Origin: FEN-1297 sp963834015
Lineage (GTDB): Bacteria; Bacteroidota; Ignavibacteria; Ignavibacteriales; Ignavibacteriaceae
NCBI GenBank assembly: GCA_963834015.1
Contig: CAWIAG010000003.1
Coordinates: forward strand, 1,054,001 to 1,118,000
DNA length: 64,000 nt
Direction of reading: 5' to 3'
The stretch's first letter is position 1. Each line of letters starts with the position of its first letter. The position numbers were made by a program, and so were the translations under genes. Below are positions 28,703-38,864 of the stretch, piece after piece. A model generated the notes under the pieces. The model was not told the origin of the DNA. It searched no databases and saw nothing but the letters and a program-made list of their open reading frames with translations.

Positions 28703-30184
28703 ATGAAAAAAATAATCATTATCTCTTCCATTGCCGTTATATTAATAATTGCCGTATTCTTCCTATTCTTTAATAAGAGTGCTAATCCATATACATTCCG
28801 GTACAACGAAATAACCAAAGGTGATATCACTGTTTATGTTACCGCAACTGGTATACTAACTGCGGATACATCTGTAGATGTAGGCGCCCAAGTATCCGGA
28901 CTTGTTTCAAAACTTTATGCCGACTTTAATTCAGTTGTAAAGAAAGGACAGGTTATAGCCCAGATTGATACAACTTTTTTCAGTCAGGCTGTAAAGGATT
29001 CTCAGGCAAATCTTGATAAAGCAAAAGCCGCATGCATACAAGCCGAGCGAAATTATGAACGGGAAAAAGCTTTATTTGACATGAAACTTGAATCAGGATT
29101 AAATTATGATTTGGCGCTTGCCACTTTTGATTCCGATAGCGCTTTGGTGCAGCAGGCACAAGTAGAACTGAATGAATCCAAATTGACATTAAAATATGCA
29201 ACTATTAATGCACCAATAAGCGGAGTTGTTACAAACAGGCAGGTATCCGTAGGCCAGACCGTTGCATCAAGTTTTTCCTCCCCAACTTTATTTAGTATAG
29301 CTAACGATTTAACAAAAATGCAGGTGTATGCTACGGTAGATGAGTCTGATATAGGCAGTGTAAGTGTTGGCCAATATGCTAATTTTACTGTGGAAGCTTA
29401 CAATGATGATAATTTTTCAGGCACAGTTTCACAGATCAGGCTTACACCGCAAATCGTTCAGAATGTTGTGATGTATACAGTTATTATTGAAGTTAATAAC
29501 GACAGTTTAAAACTTCTGCCAGGTATGACGGCTGATGTAAATATACGAGTAGGACAGAAGAAGGATGTTATGAAAGTATCCAACCTTGCTTTAAGATTTC
29601 AACCGCCCGCAAGTTTAGTTGACTCAACAAAACTAAAAGAAATGAGGGATTCGCTAAAATCAAATCTCAGGGTAAAATCCGCAACAGCAATATCCGGGCA
29701 AAGCAGCCCGGATATGCTCTCAGTTATGGAAAAGAATAATTTTCAAACATTGAAAGATTCTATTCTTAAATCTTACGGCGGAAAATTGAATGCAAAGCAG
29801 ATGGATGAGGAATTAAAGAAAGCTTATGTCAAATTAAAAATATCCGGGGAACAAAAAGCAGCGGCTAAAGTTTATAAGTCAGGACCGTTAAATAAAATTT
29901 CCGGTGTAAGCAGGTATCCGCAGTTTCAGAAAAGCCCGGATAATCTTACAAATAAAATCACTTTGGGAAAAATCTGGGTATTGAACACGAAGGGAATGCT
30001 GGTACCGGTATTTGTTAAAACCGGCCTGGACGATGGAATTGAATCCGAAGTTATTTCAGGTAATATAACAGCCGGAGAACAATTAGTAATAAGTGCCGAT
30101 ACAAAAAGCGGTCAAACAGATTCAGGGCAAAAAAACCCGCTTGCGGGCCAACAGCAAGGCTCCGGTCAAAACAAAGGAAAATAA
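28703..30184 (+). CDS. MacA-like periplasmic adaptor of an ABC efflux system
   Basis: The 493 residues start with one membrane anchor (IIIISSIAVILIIAVFFLFF). The barrel-sandwich lipoyl domain begins at VTATGILTADTSVDVGAQVSG, the coiled-coil hairpin covers about 95-155, and beta-barrel/membrane-proximal parts follow (APISGVVTNRQVSVGQTV; LLPGMTADVNI). Between LALRFQPP (about 300) and IWVLNTKGML (about 425) there is a helical insert of about 110 residues that ordinary MacA proteins lack. The Gln/Gly/Ser-rich tail is low complexity. It links the inner-membrane MacB-type transporter to an outer-membrane channel; no TolC gene is in this window. First gene of a three-gene operon. Confidence 0.88.
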   Translation: MKKIIIISSIAVILIIAVFFLFFNKSANPYTFRYNEITKGDITVYVTATGILTADTSVDVGAQVSGLVSKLYADFNSVVKKGQVIAQIDTTFFSQAVKDSQANLDKAKAACIQAERNYEREKALFDMKLESGLNYDLALATFDSDSALVQQAQVELNESKLTLKYATINAPISGVVTNRQVSVGQTVASSFSSPTLFSIANDLTKMQVYATVDESDIGSVSVGQYANFTVEAYNDDNFSGTVSQIRLTPQIVQNVVMYTVIIEVNNDSLKLLPGMTADVNIRVGQKKDVMKVSNLALRFQPPASLVDSTKLKEMRDSLKSNLRVKSATAISGQSSPDMLSVMEKNNFQTLKDSILKSYGGKLNAKQMDEELKKAYVKLKISGEQKAAAKVYKSGPLNKISGVSRYPQFQKSPDNLTNKITLGKIWVLNTKGMLVPVFVKTGLDDGIESEVISGNITAGEQLVISADTKSGQTDSGQKNPLAGQQQGSGQNKGK

Positions 30185-30190
30185 TCATAT

Positions 30191-31036
30191 ATGATCGCCG
30201 ACATCTTATCCGTTTCTGATGTAATAAATCCCGAAACAGCCAAAATTGCAGGCGGAGAAAGTATTTCTCCGGTACAGTCTACTATTAATGATAAACTTAT
30301 TAAGATTGATCATCTTGAAAAGACCTATGCAATGGGCGATGTGCAGGTTCATGCTCTAAGAGGAGTTTCGCTAAACGTATCAAGTAAAGAATTTGTTGCA
30401 ATCATGGGCGCTTCGGGATCAGGTAAATCTACTTTTATGAATATCCTTGGCTGTCTAGATAAACCAACAAACGGAACTTATATACTTGATAATATAAACG
30501 TAGGCGGTCTTTCACGAGACGAATTGGCATTTATCCGGAATAAAAAAATAGGATTTGTATTCCAGGGATTCAATTTACTAAGCCGAACTACTGCATTAGA
30601 AAATGTAGAACTTCCACTATACTATAATTCGACATCAACAAAGCTGCGGAAAGAAAAATCAATTGAAGCATTGCAGAAAGTAGGGCTGGAAGAAAGAATT
30701 TATCACTACCCGAATCAATTATCCGGAGGCCAGCAGCAGCGTGTTGCAATAGCAAGGGCGCTTGTAAATGATCCTTCTATTGTACTTGCGGATGAGCCCA
30801 CGGGTAACCTTGACAGCAAGACAAGTATTGAAGTGATGGAAATATTTCAGAAACTAAACGAGCAAGGAATCACAATTATCCTTGTTACGCATGAACCGGA
30901 TATTGCACTCTTTGCAAAACGGCATATAATTTTCCATGATGGAAAAATAAAGTCAGATAAAATTAACGCAGTACCAAACAGGGCATCCGAAGTACTTAAA
31001 ACAATTTCTTCAGTTGACGATGAGGTTGAAGTATGA
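30191..31036 (+). CDS. MacB/LolD-type ABC transporter ATPase
   Basis: The 281-residue ATPase has Walker A GASGSGKS, Q-loop FVFQGFNLLSR, signature LSGGQQQRVAIARAL, Walker B IVLADEPTGNLDS and the H-loop LVTHEP. DEPTGNLDS is typical of the MacB/LolD/FtsE group. About 37 residues precede the usual start (KIDHLEKTY), an unusual N-terminal tail. It powers the permease encoded next, whose ATG overlaps this stop (ATGA). Together with the adaptor upstream it forms a tripartite export pump for peptides, lipoproteins or small molecules. Confidence 0.93.
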   Translation: MIADILSVSDVINPETAKIAGGESISPVQSTINDKLIKIDHLEKTYAMGDVQVHALRGVSLNVSSKEFVAIMGASGSGKSTFMNILGCLDKPTNGTYILDNINVGGLSRDELAFIRNKKIGFVFQGFNLLSRTTALENVELPLYYNSTSTKLRKEKSIEALQKVGLEERIYHYPNQLSGGQQQRVAIARALVNDPSIVLADEPTGNLDSKTSIEVMEIFQKLNEQGITIILVTHEPDIALFAKRHIIFHDGKIKSDKINAVPNRASEVLKTISSVDDEVEV

Positions 31037-32250
31037 AAGGACTTAATATATTCCTTGCGGCATTTCGTGCTTTGCAGCGCAATAAGTTACGTTCTTTTCT
31101 GACAATGCTTGGTATAATCATCGGTGTAGGGGCAGTTATTACGATGCTTGCAATCGGCCAGGGTGCAGAATATTCCGTTAAAGCACAAATTGCTTCACTG
31201 GGTACAAATGTACTTATTATATTTCCGGGTTCACAGATGCAGGGCGGTTTAAGAGTTGGTGCGGGCTCAATGACTACTTTAACCCAGCAGGATGCACAGG
31301 CTATACAAACCGAATGTCCCGCAGTTGCGTATGTTTCGCCCGATACAAGGGCAAACGGCCAGGTAATTGCGGGAAATTTAAATTGGGCAACCGGGATCGA
31401 GGGAGTTGGTACCGATTATCTGCAAATAAGACAATGGAATATTCAAACAGGAAATTTTTTTACAGATCAAGATGTAAAGGCTGCTGCCAAAGTATGTGTT
31501 TTAGGAACAACCGTAGCTGATAATTTATTTCCCGACGCAGATCCCGTTGGTGAAACTATCAGGATAACAAATGTTCCGGTTAAAGTTACAGGTGTTTTGA
31601 CGAAAAAAGGTCAGAATGCAATGGGACAGGATCAGGATGATATTATTCTTTCTCCATATACAACAGTATTAGACAGACTTTCCCGCTTTCCCTATTTAAG
31701 AGAAATAATTGTATCTGCTACCGGCCCGGACGCTATTGATCTTGCACAGAAGCAAATAACCGATTTATTAAGGATGAGACATAAAATTAATGGTATTAAT
31801 GATGATGATTTTACTATACGGAATCAATCCGATTTAGCCAGTGCGGCTACTTCCACATCTCAAATTCTAACAATATTATTAGCAAGCATAGCATCCGTTT
31901 CATTACTCGTAGGTGGAATTGGAATAATGAATATTATGCTTGTATCGGTTACGGAACGAACGAGAGAAATCGGAATCAGAATGTCTGTAGGCGCCAGAGG
32001 GAAAGATATATTAACACAATTTTTGATAGAAGCCCTGGTCTTAAGTTTACTAGGGGGCATAACAGGAATTATATCCGGTGTTGCGGGATCAAAGATAATA
32101 TCCGGATTTGCAGGATGGCCTACATTTATAACAGTATTTTCAATAGTATTATCCTTTGGCTTTTCAATTCTTGTCGGACTATTCTTTGGATTTTATCCAG
32201 CGAGAAAAGCTTCCATGCTTAACCCTATAGACGCGCTCAGATATGAATAA
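31033..32250 (+). CDS. MacB-type ABC transporter permease (FtsX-like)
   Basis: The 405 residues follow the MacB permease plan without the fused ATPase: one N-terminal span (NKLRSFLTMLGIIIGVGAVI), a periplasmic MacB-PCD domain (about 45-270) and three C-terminal spans starting at ILTILLASIASVSLLVGGIG, with the family motif MLVSVTERTREIGIRMSVGA. It starts inside the ATPase stop. It couples ATP hydrolysis to movement of the periplasmic domain, pushing substrate through the adaptor and an outer-membrane channel. Confidence 0.93.
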   Translation: MKGLNIFLAAFRALQRNKLRSFLTMLGIIIGVGAVITMLAIGQGAEYSVKAQIASLGTNVLIIFPGSQMQGGLRVGAGSMTTLTQQDAQAIQTECPAVAYVSPDTRANGQVIAGNLNWATGIEGVGTDYLQIRQWNIQTGNFFTDQDVKAAAKVCVLGTTVADNLFPDADPVGETIRITNVPVKVTGVLTKKGQNAMGQDQDDIILSPYTTVLDRLSRFPYLREIIVSATGPDAIDLAQKQITDLLRMRHKINGINDDDFTIRNQSDLASAATSTSQILTILLASIASVSLLVGGIGIMNIMLVSVTERTREIGIRMSVGARGKDILTQFLIEALVLSLLGGITGIISGVAGSKIISGFAGWPTFITVFSIVLSFGFSILVGLFFGFYPARKASMLNPIDALRYE

Positions 32251-32271
32251 ACGCTATAATGAAAGAGAAAA

Positions 32272-33921
32272 ATGAAAATAAGTCCTAATGCAGGGAAATT
32301 GGCGGATCCGGCTGTGCTGGTTAATGTGCCAAGACTTATCACGTCTTATTTTACGGAAATCCCTGATCCGTCAGTACCGGAGCAACGAGTTATGTTCGGA
32401 ACTTCGGGACACCGCGGCTCATCGTTAGATAACGCATTTAATGAATGGCATATACTTGCAATTACCCAGGCTATCTGCCTTTACCGTAAGCAGCAAAAAA
32501 TTGAAGGTCCGTTGTTTCTTGGAATGGACACACATGCACTCTCCTTTCCGGCCCTTTGTACTGCACTTGAAGTGCTGTCAGCTAACGGTGTGAATGTTAT
32601 GATTGCCGAAAATGATGAATATACTCCTACGCCGGTTATTTCTCACGCAATTATTACTTACAACCGCGGGCGTAAGGCGGGGCTTGCCGACGGAATAGTG
32701 ATCACCCCTTCGCATAATCCTCCTAAAGACGGCGGCTTCAAGTACAATCCACCTAACGGCGGGCCTGCAGAATCAACTATTACCGATTGGATTCAAGACA
32801 AGGCGAATACATTTCTGAAAAATAACCTGATAGATGTAAAAAGGATTCCTTATGAGAGGGCTCTTCACTCTGAAACTACCCACCGTTATAATTTCCTGGA
32901 TGCTTATGTAAGCGACCTTGGCAATATTATAGATATGAAGATTATTCATGATTCTAACATAAGAATAGGAGTAGATCCGCTTGGCGGCGCCGGAGTGCAT
33001 TACTGGGAACCGGTAGCCGAACGATACGGTTTGAATCTTACAGTTGTGAATAAAACCGTAGATCCAACTTTTCGATTTATGACTGTAGATTGGGACGGTC
33101 AAATCCGGATGGATCCGTCTTCTCCTTTTGCGATGCAAAGCCTGATTAAACTAAAAGACCAATTCGATATTTCTTTTGCCTGTGATACCGACCATGACAG
33201 GCATGGAATTGTAACCAGAAGTACGGGACTGCTTCCGCCAAACCATTATCTCTCCACAGCAATATTCTATCTTTTTCAACGCAGGCCGCAATGGCGAAAT
33301 GATGGGGCCGTAGGCAAAACAGTTGTGAGCAGCAGAATGATTGATCACGTAACGGCGAAATTGAGCCGCAGGCTATATGAAGTACCTGTAGGTTTTAAGT
33401 GGTTTGTTGACGGCTTGTTCGACGGCTCACTTGGCTTCGGCGGCGAAGAAAGCGCCGGAGCATCATTCGTCCGCACGGACGGCAAAGTCTGGACAACCGA
33501 CAAAGACGGATTTATTCCATCTTTACTCGCGGCTGAGATAACGGCAAAAATGGGTCACGATCCGGGACAAATATATATTGATCTTACAAAAGAATTTGGT
33601 GAGCCTTTTTATGACCGTGTAGAAGCGCCAGCTACCCAGGATCAAAAGGAATTGTTGACAAAGCTCTCCCCACAGAATGTTAAAATAACGGAACTGGCGG
33701 GAGAAAAAATTCAAAGTATCATTACACGTGCGCCGGGAAACGGTGCGCCCATTGGAGGACTGAAAATAGATACAAAAAGCGGATGGTTCTCTGCCCGTCC
33801 TTCAGGAACAGAGAATATTTACAAGATTTATGCAGAAAGTTTCTCAGGAGCGGATCATCTTAAACGCATCCTTGAGGAAGCACAAACGATTGTTGATGAG
33901 ACTTTAGCAAACGGGAATTAG
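32272..33921 (+). CDS. pgm: Phosphoglucomutase (alpha-D-glucose phosphate-specific)
   Basis: The 549 residues match bacterial Pgm in length. GTSGHRGSS opens domain 1, the phosphoserine lies in TPSHNPPKDGG, the metal loop is CDTDHDRHG, the sugar-binding loop is GGEESAGASF, and the C-terminal phosphate-binding site is RPSGTENIYKIY. It converts glucose 1-phosphate and glucose 6-phosphate. Placed just before the glucan phosphorylase gene, it probably feeds its product into central metabolism. It follows the ABC permease by 21 bases and may be read from the same transcript. Confidence 0.96.
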   Translation: MKISPNAGKLADPAVLVNVPRLITSYFTEIPDPSVPEQRVMFGTSGHRGSSLDNAFNEWHILAITQAICLYRKQQKIEGPLFLGMDTHALSFPALCTALEVLSANGVNVMIAENDEYTPTPVISHAIITYNRGRKAGLADGIVITPSHNPPKDGGFKYNPPNGGPAESTITDWIQDKANTFLKNNLIDVKRIPYERALHSETTHRYNFLDAYVSDLGNIIDMKIIHDSNIRIGVDPLGGAGVHYWEPVAERYGLNLTVVNKTVDPTFRFMTVDWDGQIRMDPSSPFAMQSLIKLKDQFDISFACDTDHDRHGIVTRSTGLLPPNHYLSTAIFYLFQRRPQWRNDGAVGKTVVSSRMIDHVTAKLSRRLYEVPVGFKWFVDGLFDGSLGFGGEESAGASFVRTDGKVWTTDKDGFIPSLLAAEITAKMGHDPGQIYIDLTKEFGEPFYDRVEAPATQDQKELLTKLSPQNVKITELAGEKIQSIITRAPGNGAPIGGLKIDTKSGWFSARPSGTENIYKIYAESFSGADHLKRILEEAQTIVDETLANGN

Positions 33922-33959
33922 CATAAAATTTTTCAGGAAATAAATACTACGGAGAAACT

Positions 33960-34499
33960 ATGGAAAATCAAATAAATATCAGTGAGCAAAACCGGACCGG
34001 AACAAATATTGAAACATTGATGGAATTACTGGCAAGTAAAAAAGGTGTGAATCGTCAGAGAGCCAGGAAATCGTTAGTGGCTTTAGGAAAGCCGGCAGTC
34101 TCGTCGCTGACGCAGGCATTACAGAACTCCAAATTAGATCACGTTAGATGGGAAGCGGCAAAAACACTAAGTGCAATAGGTGATACAAGAGCAATTCCAT
34201 CTTTAGTAAAAGCACTTGAAGACAAGGACCAGGATGTTGCATGGCTGGCTGCAGAAGCATTGAGAAAACTTAAAAAGGCAGCATGGCCTGCCATATTAAA
34301 TGCATTGATTAGAAATGGATCGGATTCTATATTATTACGCCAGGGCGCTCATCATATTTTTCGAAATCAGAAAGAAGCCGGATACAATGAATTACTAAAG
34401 AATTTAACGAAAACTTTAAATTTAGAATCCATCACAGTTCCTGAATCAATAGCACTTAATGCATATGAAATCCTTAAACTAATGAAGATAAAATCATGA
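33960..34499 (+). CDS. HEAT-repeat protein
   Basis: The 179 residues consist mainly of HEAT-like helical repeats: NRQRARKSLVALGKPAVSSL, VRWEAAKTLSAIGDTRAIPS and VAWLAAEALRKLKKAAWPAI at about 30-60-residue steps. The repeats resemble those of PBS-lyase/HEAT proteins that mediate protein contacts. No catalytic residues are apparent. It sits between phosphoglucomutase and glucan phosphorylase and could be a scaffold for these enzymes, but this is only a guess from position. Confidence 0.75.
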   Translation: MENQINISEQNRTGTNIETLMELLASKKGVNRQRARKSLVALGKPAVSSLTQALQNSKLDHVRWEAAKTLSAIGDTRAIPSLVKALEDKDQDVAWLAAEALRKLKKAAWPAILNALIRNGSDSILLRQGAHHIFRNQKEAGYNELLKNLTKTLNLESITVPESIALNAYEILKLMKIKS

Positions 34500-34559
34500 A
34501 AAGTCGTACAAACGCGAGCAGTCATAAATGATTTTGGAAATAAACAGAAAGCAGAAATT

Positions 34560-37100
34560 TTGAATAAGCAATCGCACACAAGTAAACTTCACTCATTATT
34601 ACCAACAGACTTTGAAGGTTTCGATTCACTTGCAGAACTTGCACTTGATATGCGCTGGTCATGGAATCATTACACAGACGATATCTGGAGGCAGATTGAC
34701 CCGGCACTTTGGGACTTTACACAAAATCCCTGGGTAGTACTTCAAACTGCTTCTCGGGACAAGCTTGAACAATTGTTAACCGATCAATCGTTTCGCAAGG
34801 AAGTAGACGACCTAATCAAGAAAAAGAATGAGGCTGCAGAAACGCCGGCGTGGTTTCAACAAAATCATCCTGAATCTCCACTAAAATGTATTGCTTACTT
34901 CTGCATGGAATTTATGTTAAGCGAGGCTTTGCCGATATATTCAGGCGGACTTGGCAATGTTGCCGGGGATCAGCTTAAAGCAGCCAGCGATCTGGGTATA
35001 CCGGTGATTGGTGTAGGGCTGCTTTACCAGCAGGGCTATTTTCGCCAGGTGATTGACAAGGCAGGGGCACAGCAAGCTTTGTTCCCATACAACGACCCGG
35101 GGCAATTGCCAATTATTCCTCTTCGAAAACAGAACGGAGAATGGATGCGTTTGGAAGTTGTACTTCCCGGTTATCCGGTTTGGCTGCGTGTCTGGCAGGC
35201 ACAGGTCGGCAGAATAAAACTTTACCTTCTTGACAGCAACGATGCTGCGAATTTTCCGGCTCATAGAGGAATTACAAGCGAGTTATACGGAGGCGGGCCC
35301 GAACTGCGACTTAAACAAGAGTTCATACTTGGAATTGGAGGATGGCGCCTGCTCCGCTCATTAGGTATACAGCCGGAGGTTTGCCACCTGAACGAAGGGC
35401 ATGCAGCATTTGCAGTGCTGGAAAGGGCCAGAAATTTTATGGACGATACGGGTCAGCCGTTTGAGGTTGCATTAGCTGTTACACGAGCAGGCAACATATT
35501 TACTACGCACACACCTGTATCAGCCGGATTTGACCGTTTCGCCCCGGCTCTTATAGAACAATACCTTGAGTGGTATGCCCGTAACCGGCTAAGGATACCA
35601 ATCCATGATTTACTAGCGCTTGGAAGGCAAAACGCAAACGACCCATCAGAGTATTTTAATATGGCTTACCTGGCTATGAGAGGCTGCGGAGCGGTAAACG
35701 GAGTAAGCCAGCTTCACGGCAAGGTAAGCCGGCAAATCTTTCAACCTCTTTTTCCAAACTGGCCCCAAGAAGAAGTACCTGTAACATCAGTTACAAATGG
35801 TGTGCATATGCCAACCTGGGATTCAGCCGCAGCCGATAAACTTTGGACCGTTGCCTGCGGAAAAGACCGCTGGCTTGGAACAATGGAAACAATGGAGAAG
35901 AGTGTTCGAAACATTTCAGACGAAGATCTTTGGCAATTCCGTACTTTGGTTCGCAAATGTCTTATTGAATTTGCGCGTAACCGGCTAGGCAGGCAGCTTG
36001 CTGAGTCCGGAACACCGTTAAAAATAATTAACGACGCAAAAAAATTATTTGATCCGAATGCTTTAACACTGGGTTTTGCGCGCCGTTTTGCGACGTACAA
36101 GCGTCCAAACCTGCTGCTTCATGATCCTGAACGACTGCTTCGACTTTTGAAAAATACCGAGCGCCCCGTCCAACTTATTATTGCCGGGAAAGCACATCCC
36201 GAAGATATTGAAGGACAGAAACTAATTCAGGAATGGGTACTTTTTATCCGACGCCCTGAAGTGCGTAAACACGTTATTTTCCTGAGCGATTATGATATGA
36301 ATTTAACCGCACACCTTGTTCAGGGAGTAGATGTCTGGATTAATACTCCGCGCCGCCCCTGGGAGGCAAGCGGTACAAGCGGAATGAAAGTTCTTGTTAA
36401 TGGAGGACTCAATCTGTCGGAACTGGACGGCTGGTGGGCTGAAGCCTACACACCTGAAGTTGGCTGGGCACTTGGCGACGGTAAAGAACATGGTGATGAT
36501 ACATCATGGGACGAACTTGAAGCATATGAACTATATGACCTGCTAGAAAATGAAATAATACCGGAATTTTATAATCGTAATGTGAAGGGGCTCCCCAAAA
36601 TTTGGATAGATCGTATTCGTGAGAGCATGGCGAGTTTAACTCCCCGATTTTCCGCCAATCGTACCGTGCGTGAATATACAGAACTTCATTACATTCCAGC
36701 AGCGAAATCTTACCTGGAGCGTGCTTCAAGAAAAGGGATAATGGGCAAAAAACTTATCGAATGGAACCACAATCTCCGGCAAAAATGGAATGCAATTCAT
36801 TTCGGTGAAATAAAGGTTGAGACAAAAGGACAGAATCATAAATTTGAAATTCAAGTGTATCTGAATGACATCGACCCGGATGCTGTGCATGTACAGTTAT
36901 ATGCGGACGGGATAAACGGCAGTTCAATATTTCAGGAGATGAAGAATATAAGTCAACCGGCAGGAATAGCAAAAGGTTATATCTATGAAGCGCAAGTATC
37001 AGCAGACCGGCCTGCAACGGATTATACTGCCAGAGTCATACCATGCTTTCACGGTGTTGCAGTCCCGCTGGAAGCTGAACAGATTCTATGGCAGCGATGA
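34560..37100 (+). CDS. glgP: Alpha-glucan (glycogen) phosphorylase
   Basis: The 846 residues fit the shorter alpha-glucan phosphorylase family (TIGR02094 type). Landmarks: LALDMRWSWNHYTDDIW, FCMEFMLSEALPIYSGGLG, VCHLNEGHAAFAVLERA, TTHTPVSAGFDRF, and the pyridoxal-phosphate lysine region SGTSGMKVLVNGGLNLSEL. It splits glucose 1-phosphate from storage glucan using phosphate. The only start that keeps the conserved N-terminal part is TTG at 34560; the first in-frame ATG falls inside LALDMRW. A rare start plus a weak ribosome site suggests low translation or an undetected small sequence error upstream. Confidence 0.93.
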   Translation: MNKQSHTSKLHSLLPTDFEGFDSLAELALDMRWSWNHYTDDIWRQIDPALWDFTQNPWVVLQTASRDKLEQLLTDQSFRKEVDDLIKKKNEAAETPAWFQQNHPESPLKCIAYFCMEFMLSEALPIYSGGLGNVAGDQLKAASDLGIPVIGVGLLYQQGYFRQVIDKAGAQQALFPYNDPGQLPIIPLRKQNGEWMRLEVVLPGYPVWLRVWQAQVGRIKLYLLDSNDAANFPAHRGITSELYGGGPELRLKQEFILGIGGWRLLRSLGIQPEVCHLNEGHAAFAVLERARNFMDDTGQPFEVALAVTRAGNIFTTHTPVSAGFDRFAPALIEQYLEWYARNRLRIPIHDLLALGRQNANDPSEYFNMAYLAMRGCGAVNGVSQLHGKVSRQIFQPLFPNWPQEEVPVTSVTNGVHMPTWDSAAADKLWTVACGKDRWLGTMETMEKSVRNISDEDLWQFRTLVRKCLIEFARNRLGRQLAESGTPLKIINDAKKLFDPNALTLGFARRFATYKRPNLLLHDPERLLRLLKNTERPVQLIIAGKAHPEDIEGQKLIQEWVLFIRRPEVRKHVIFLSDYDMNLTAHLVQGVDVWINTPRRPWEASGTSGMKVLVNGGLNLSELDGWWAEAYTPEVGWALGDGKEHGDDTSWDELEAYELYDLLENEIIPEFYNRNVKGLPKIWIDRIRESMASLTPRFSANRTVREYTELHYIPAAKSYLERASRKGIMGKKLIEWNHNLRQKWNAIHFGEIKVETKGQNHKFEIQVYLNDIDPDAVHVQLYADGINGSSIFQEMKNISQPAGIAKGYIYEAQVSADRPATDYTARVIPCFHGVAVPLEAEQILWQR

Positions 37101-37188
37101 TGAATATATAGAAAATAAGTGAGACAAGTAAAAAAATAATTAATAACTTTTATGAGATTCAGTAACATAAATTGAAGAGGTATTTAAA

Positions 37189-38127
37189 ATGAGAAAGAGT
37201 AGTTCTTTTGCAGCACTAATATTTATTGTAATTCTTGGGATTGGTTGTTTATTAGCATATATCAGTTACAGTATCACGGCTAGTATGGCAAGTCAATGGA
37301 TTGCAGCTATAGCATTCGTTATTGCACTCCTTGTTTCTTTATCAATTAAGGTTGCCGATCAATGGGAAAAAGTAGTGATATTGCGGTTAGGCAAGTTCCG
37401 TGACCTTAAAGGGCCGGGATTGTTTTTAATTATTCCTATCATCGATACTGTACCCTATTGGATTGACACCCGTGTAATTACAGGTTCTTTCAAAGCAGAA
37501 AAGACACTTACTAAAGATACAGTACCTGTGGATGTTGACGCAGTGCTATTCTGGAAAGTGATAGATCCAAAGAAGGCTGCACTTGACGTTGCCGACTATC
37601 AAAGCGCTATAAGCTGGGCATCACAAACGGCTCTGCGTGATGTTATCGGCAAGACCATGCTTTCTGAAATGCTGGAAGGAAGGGAAAAGATTAGTAAAGA
37701 ATTACAAAAAATAATTGATGAACGCACCGAGCCGTGGGGTATTAATGTTATTTCAGTGGAAGTAAAGGATGTGCTGATTCCTTCTGCCCTTGAGGATGCG
37801 ATGTCTATGCAGGCACAGGCAGAAAGAGAACGCCAGGCAAGAGTAATCCTGGGAGATTCGGAAAGGCAGGTTGCAGAAAAATTCGGGGAAGCGGCTAAAA
37901 CTTATATCGATAATCCCATTGCTCTTCATTTAAGGGCTATGAACATGCTTTATGAAGGTTTAAAAGAAAATGCAACGATTGTAATTGTACCAAGCACTGC
38001 TGTTGAAACAATGCAGCTTGGCAGTATGGCCGGATTGACGGCATTAACAATGGGTATCGGCCAGGAAAAAGTAAATAAAGAGATTAAAGAGAAAGCGAAT
38101 AAAGATAAAATGGATGAATCACTATGA
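37189..38127 (+). CDS. Slipin / stomatin-like SPFH membrane protein
   Basis: The 312 residues have two N-terminal hydrophobic segments (about 8-30 and 37-50) and then a band 7 domain: WEKVVILRLGKFRDLKGPGL is the typical opening, followed by PYWIDTRV, VPVDVDAVLFWKV, LSEMLEGREKISKEL and GINVISVEVKDVLIPSALEDAM. A coiled-coil tail with QAQAERERQARV follows. Slipins form large membrane-bound cages and are often paired with an NfeD protease; no nfeD gene is seen here. GAAGAGG precedes the start. Confidence 0.93.
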   Translation: MRKSSSFAALIFIVILGIGCLLAYISYSITASMASQWIAAIAFVIALLVSLSIKVADQWEKVVILRLGKFRDLKGPGLFLIIPIIDTVPYWIDTRVITGSFKAEKTLTKDTVPVDVDAVLFWKVIDPKKAALDVADYQSAISWASQTALRDVIGKTMLSEMLEGREKISKELQKIIDERTEPWGINVISVEVKDVLIPSALEDAMSMQAQAERERQARVILGDSERQVAEKFGEAAKTYIDNPIALHLRAMNMLYEGLKENATIVIVPSTAVETMQLGSMAGLTALTMGIGQEKVNKEIKEKANKDKMDESL

Positions 38128-38152
38128 AATTTGACATCCACAAGGAAAAGAG

Positions 38153-38779
38153 ATGAAAAATAAAGCGGATATTACACATTTATTTGTTGATATTGGCGGT
38201 GTTTTGCTCACAGACGGATGGGTCCGTAAATACCGGAAACTGGCAGCTAAAACATTCGGGCTGAATTTTGATGAGCTGGAAAACCGGCATAACCAGGCAT
38301 TCGATACCTATGAATTAGGAAAGCTAACCATGGATGAATACTTGAGCCGTGTGGTATTCCAGGAAAAACGGCAATTTACCCCAGCACAATTTCGCAAGTT
38401 TATTTTGGATCAGTCTAAGGGATATCCCGAAATGATTGAAATGGTATGTCATCTAAAGGAAAAGTATGGTTTAAAAATTGTTGTTGTCAGCAATGAAGCG
38501 CGGGAGCTTAATGCTTACCGGATACAGAAGTTCAAACTTAATGAATTCGTGGACTTTTTTATTTCTTCCTGCTACGTCCACTTGCGAAAGCCTGATGAAG
38601 ATATCTTCCGTCTTGCATTAGACACTTCCCAGGCACCGGCAGGACGGGTAGTTTATATAGAAAATACACCGATGTTTGTCCGGATAGCTGAAGATCTGGG
38701 TATTAAAAGCATTCTTCATACGGATTACAAATCCACATGTGAAAAACTATCAGCACTGGGATTAAATATTATTGAGTGA
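38153..38779 (+). CDS. HAD-superfamily hydrolase
   Basis: The 208 residues resemble the YihX-like HAD group. Motif I is VDIGGVLL (nucleophile Asp; the second Asp is replaced by Gly, common in this group), motif II is VVVSNE, the Lys is in HLRKPDEDIF, and motif IV is VYIENTP where most relatives have an Asp pair (FIDD). The acidic Glu-Asn replacement might weaken metal binding. YihX itself is a glucose 1-phosphate phosphatase, which would fit the glucan context, but the substrate cannot be told from sequence. It follows the slipin gene by 25 bases. Confidence 0.82.
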   Translation: MKNKADITHLFVDIGGVLLTDGWVRKYRKLAAKTFGLNFDELENRHNQAFDTYELGKLTMDEYLSRVVFQEKRQFTPAQFRKFILDQSKGYPEMIEMVCHLKEKYGLKIVVVSNEARELNAYRIQKFKLNEFVDFFISSCYVHLRKPDEDIFRLALDTSQAPAGRVVYIENTPMFVRIAEDLGIKSILHTDYKSTCEKLSALGLNIIE

Positions 38780-38864
38780 ATGGCTGTCAGCGAAATGCTT
38801 GATCCGGAGGCTCATCAGCCTTTGGCTGAGATCCGCCTCCGGCGGAAATGATTGAAAGGTTGAA

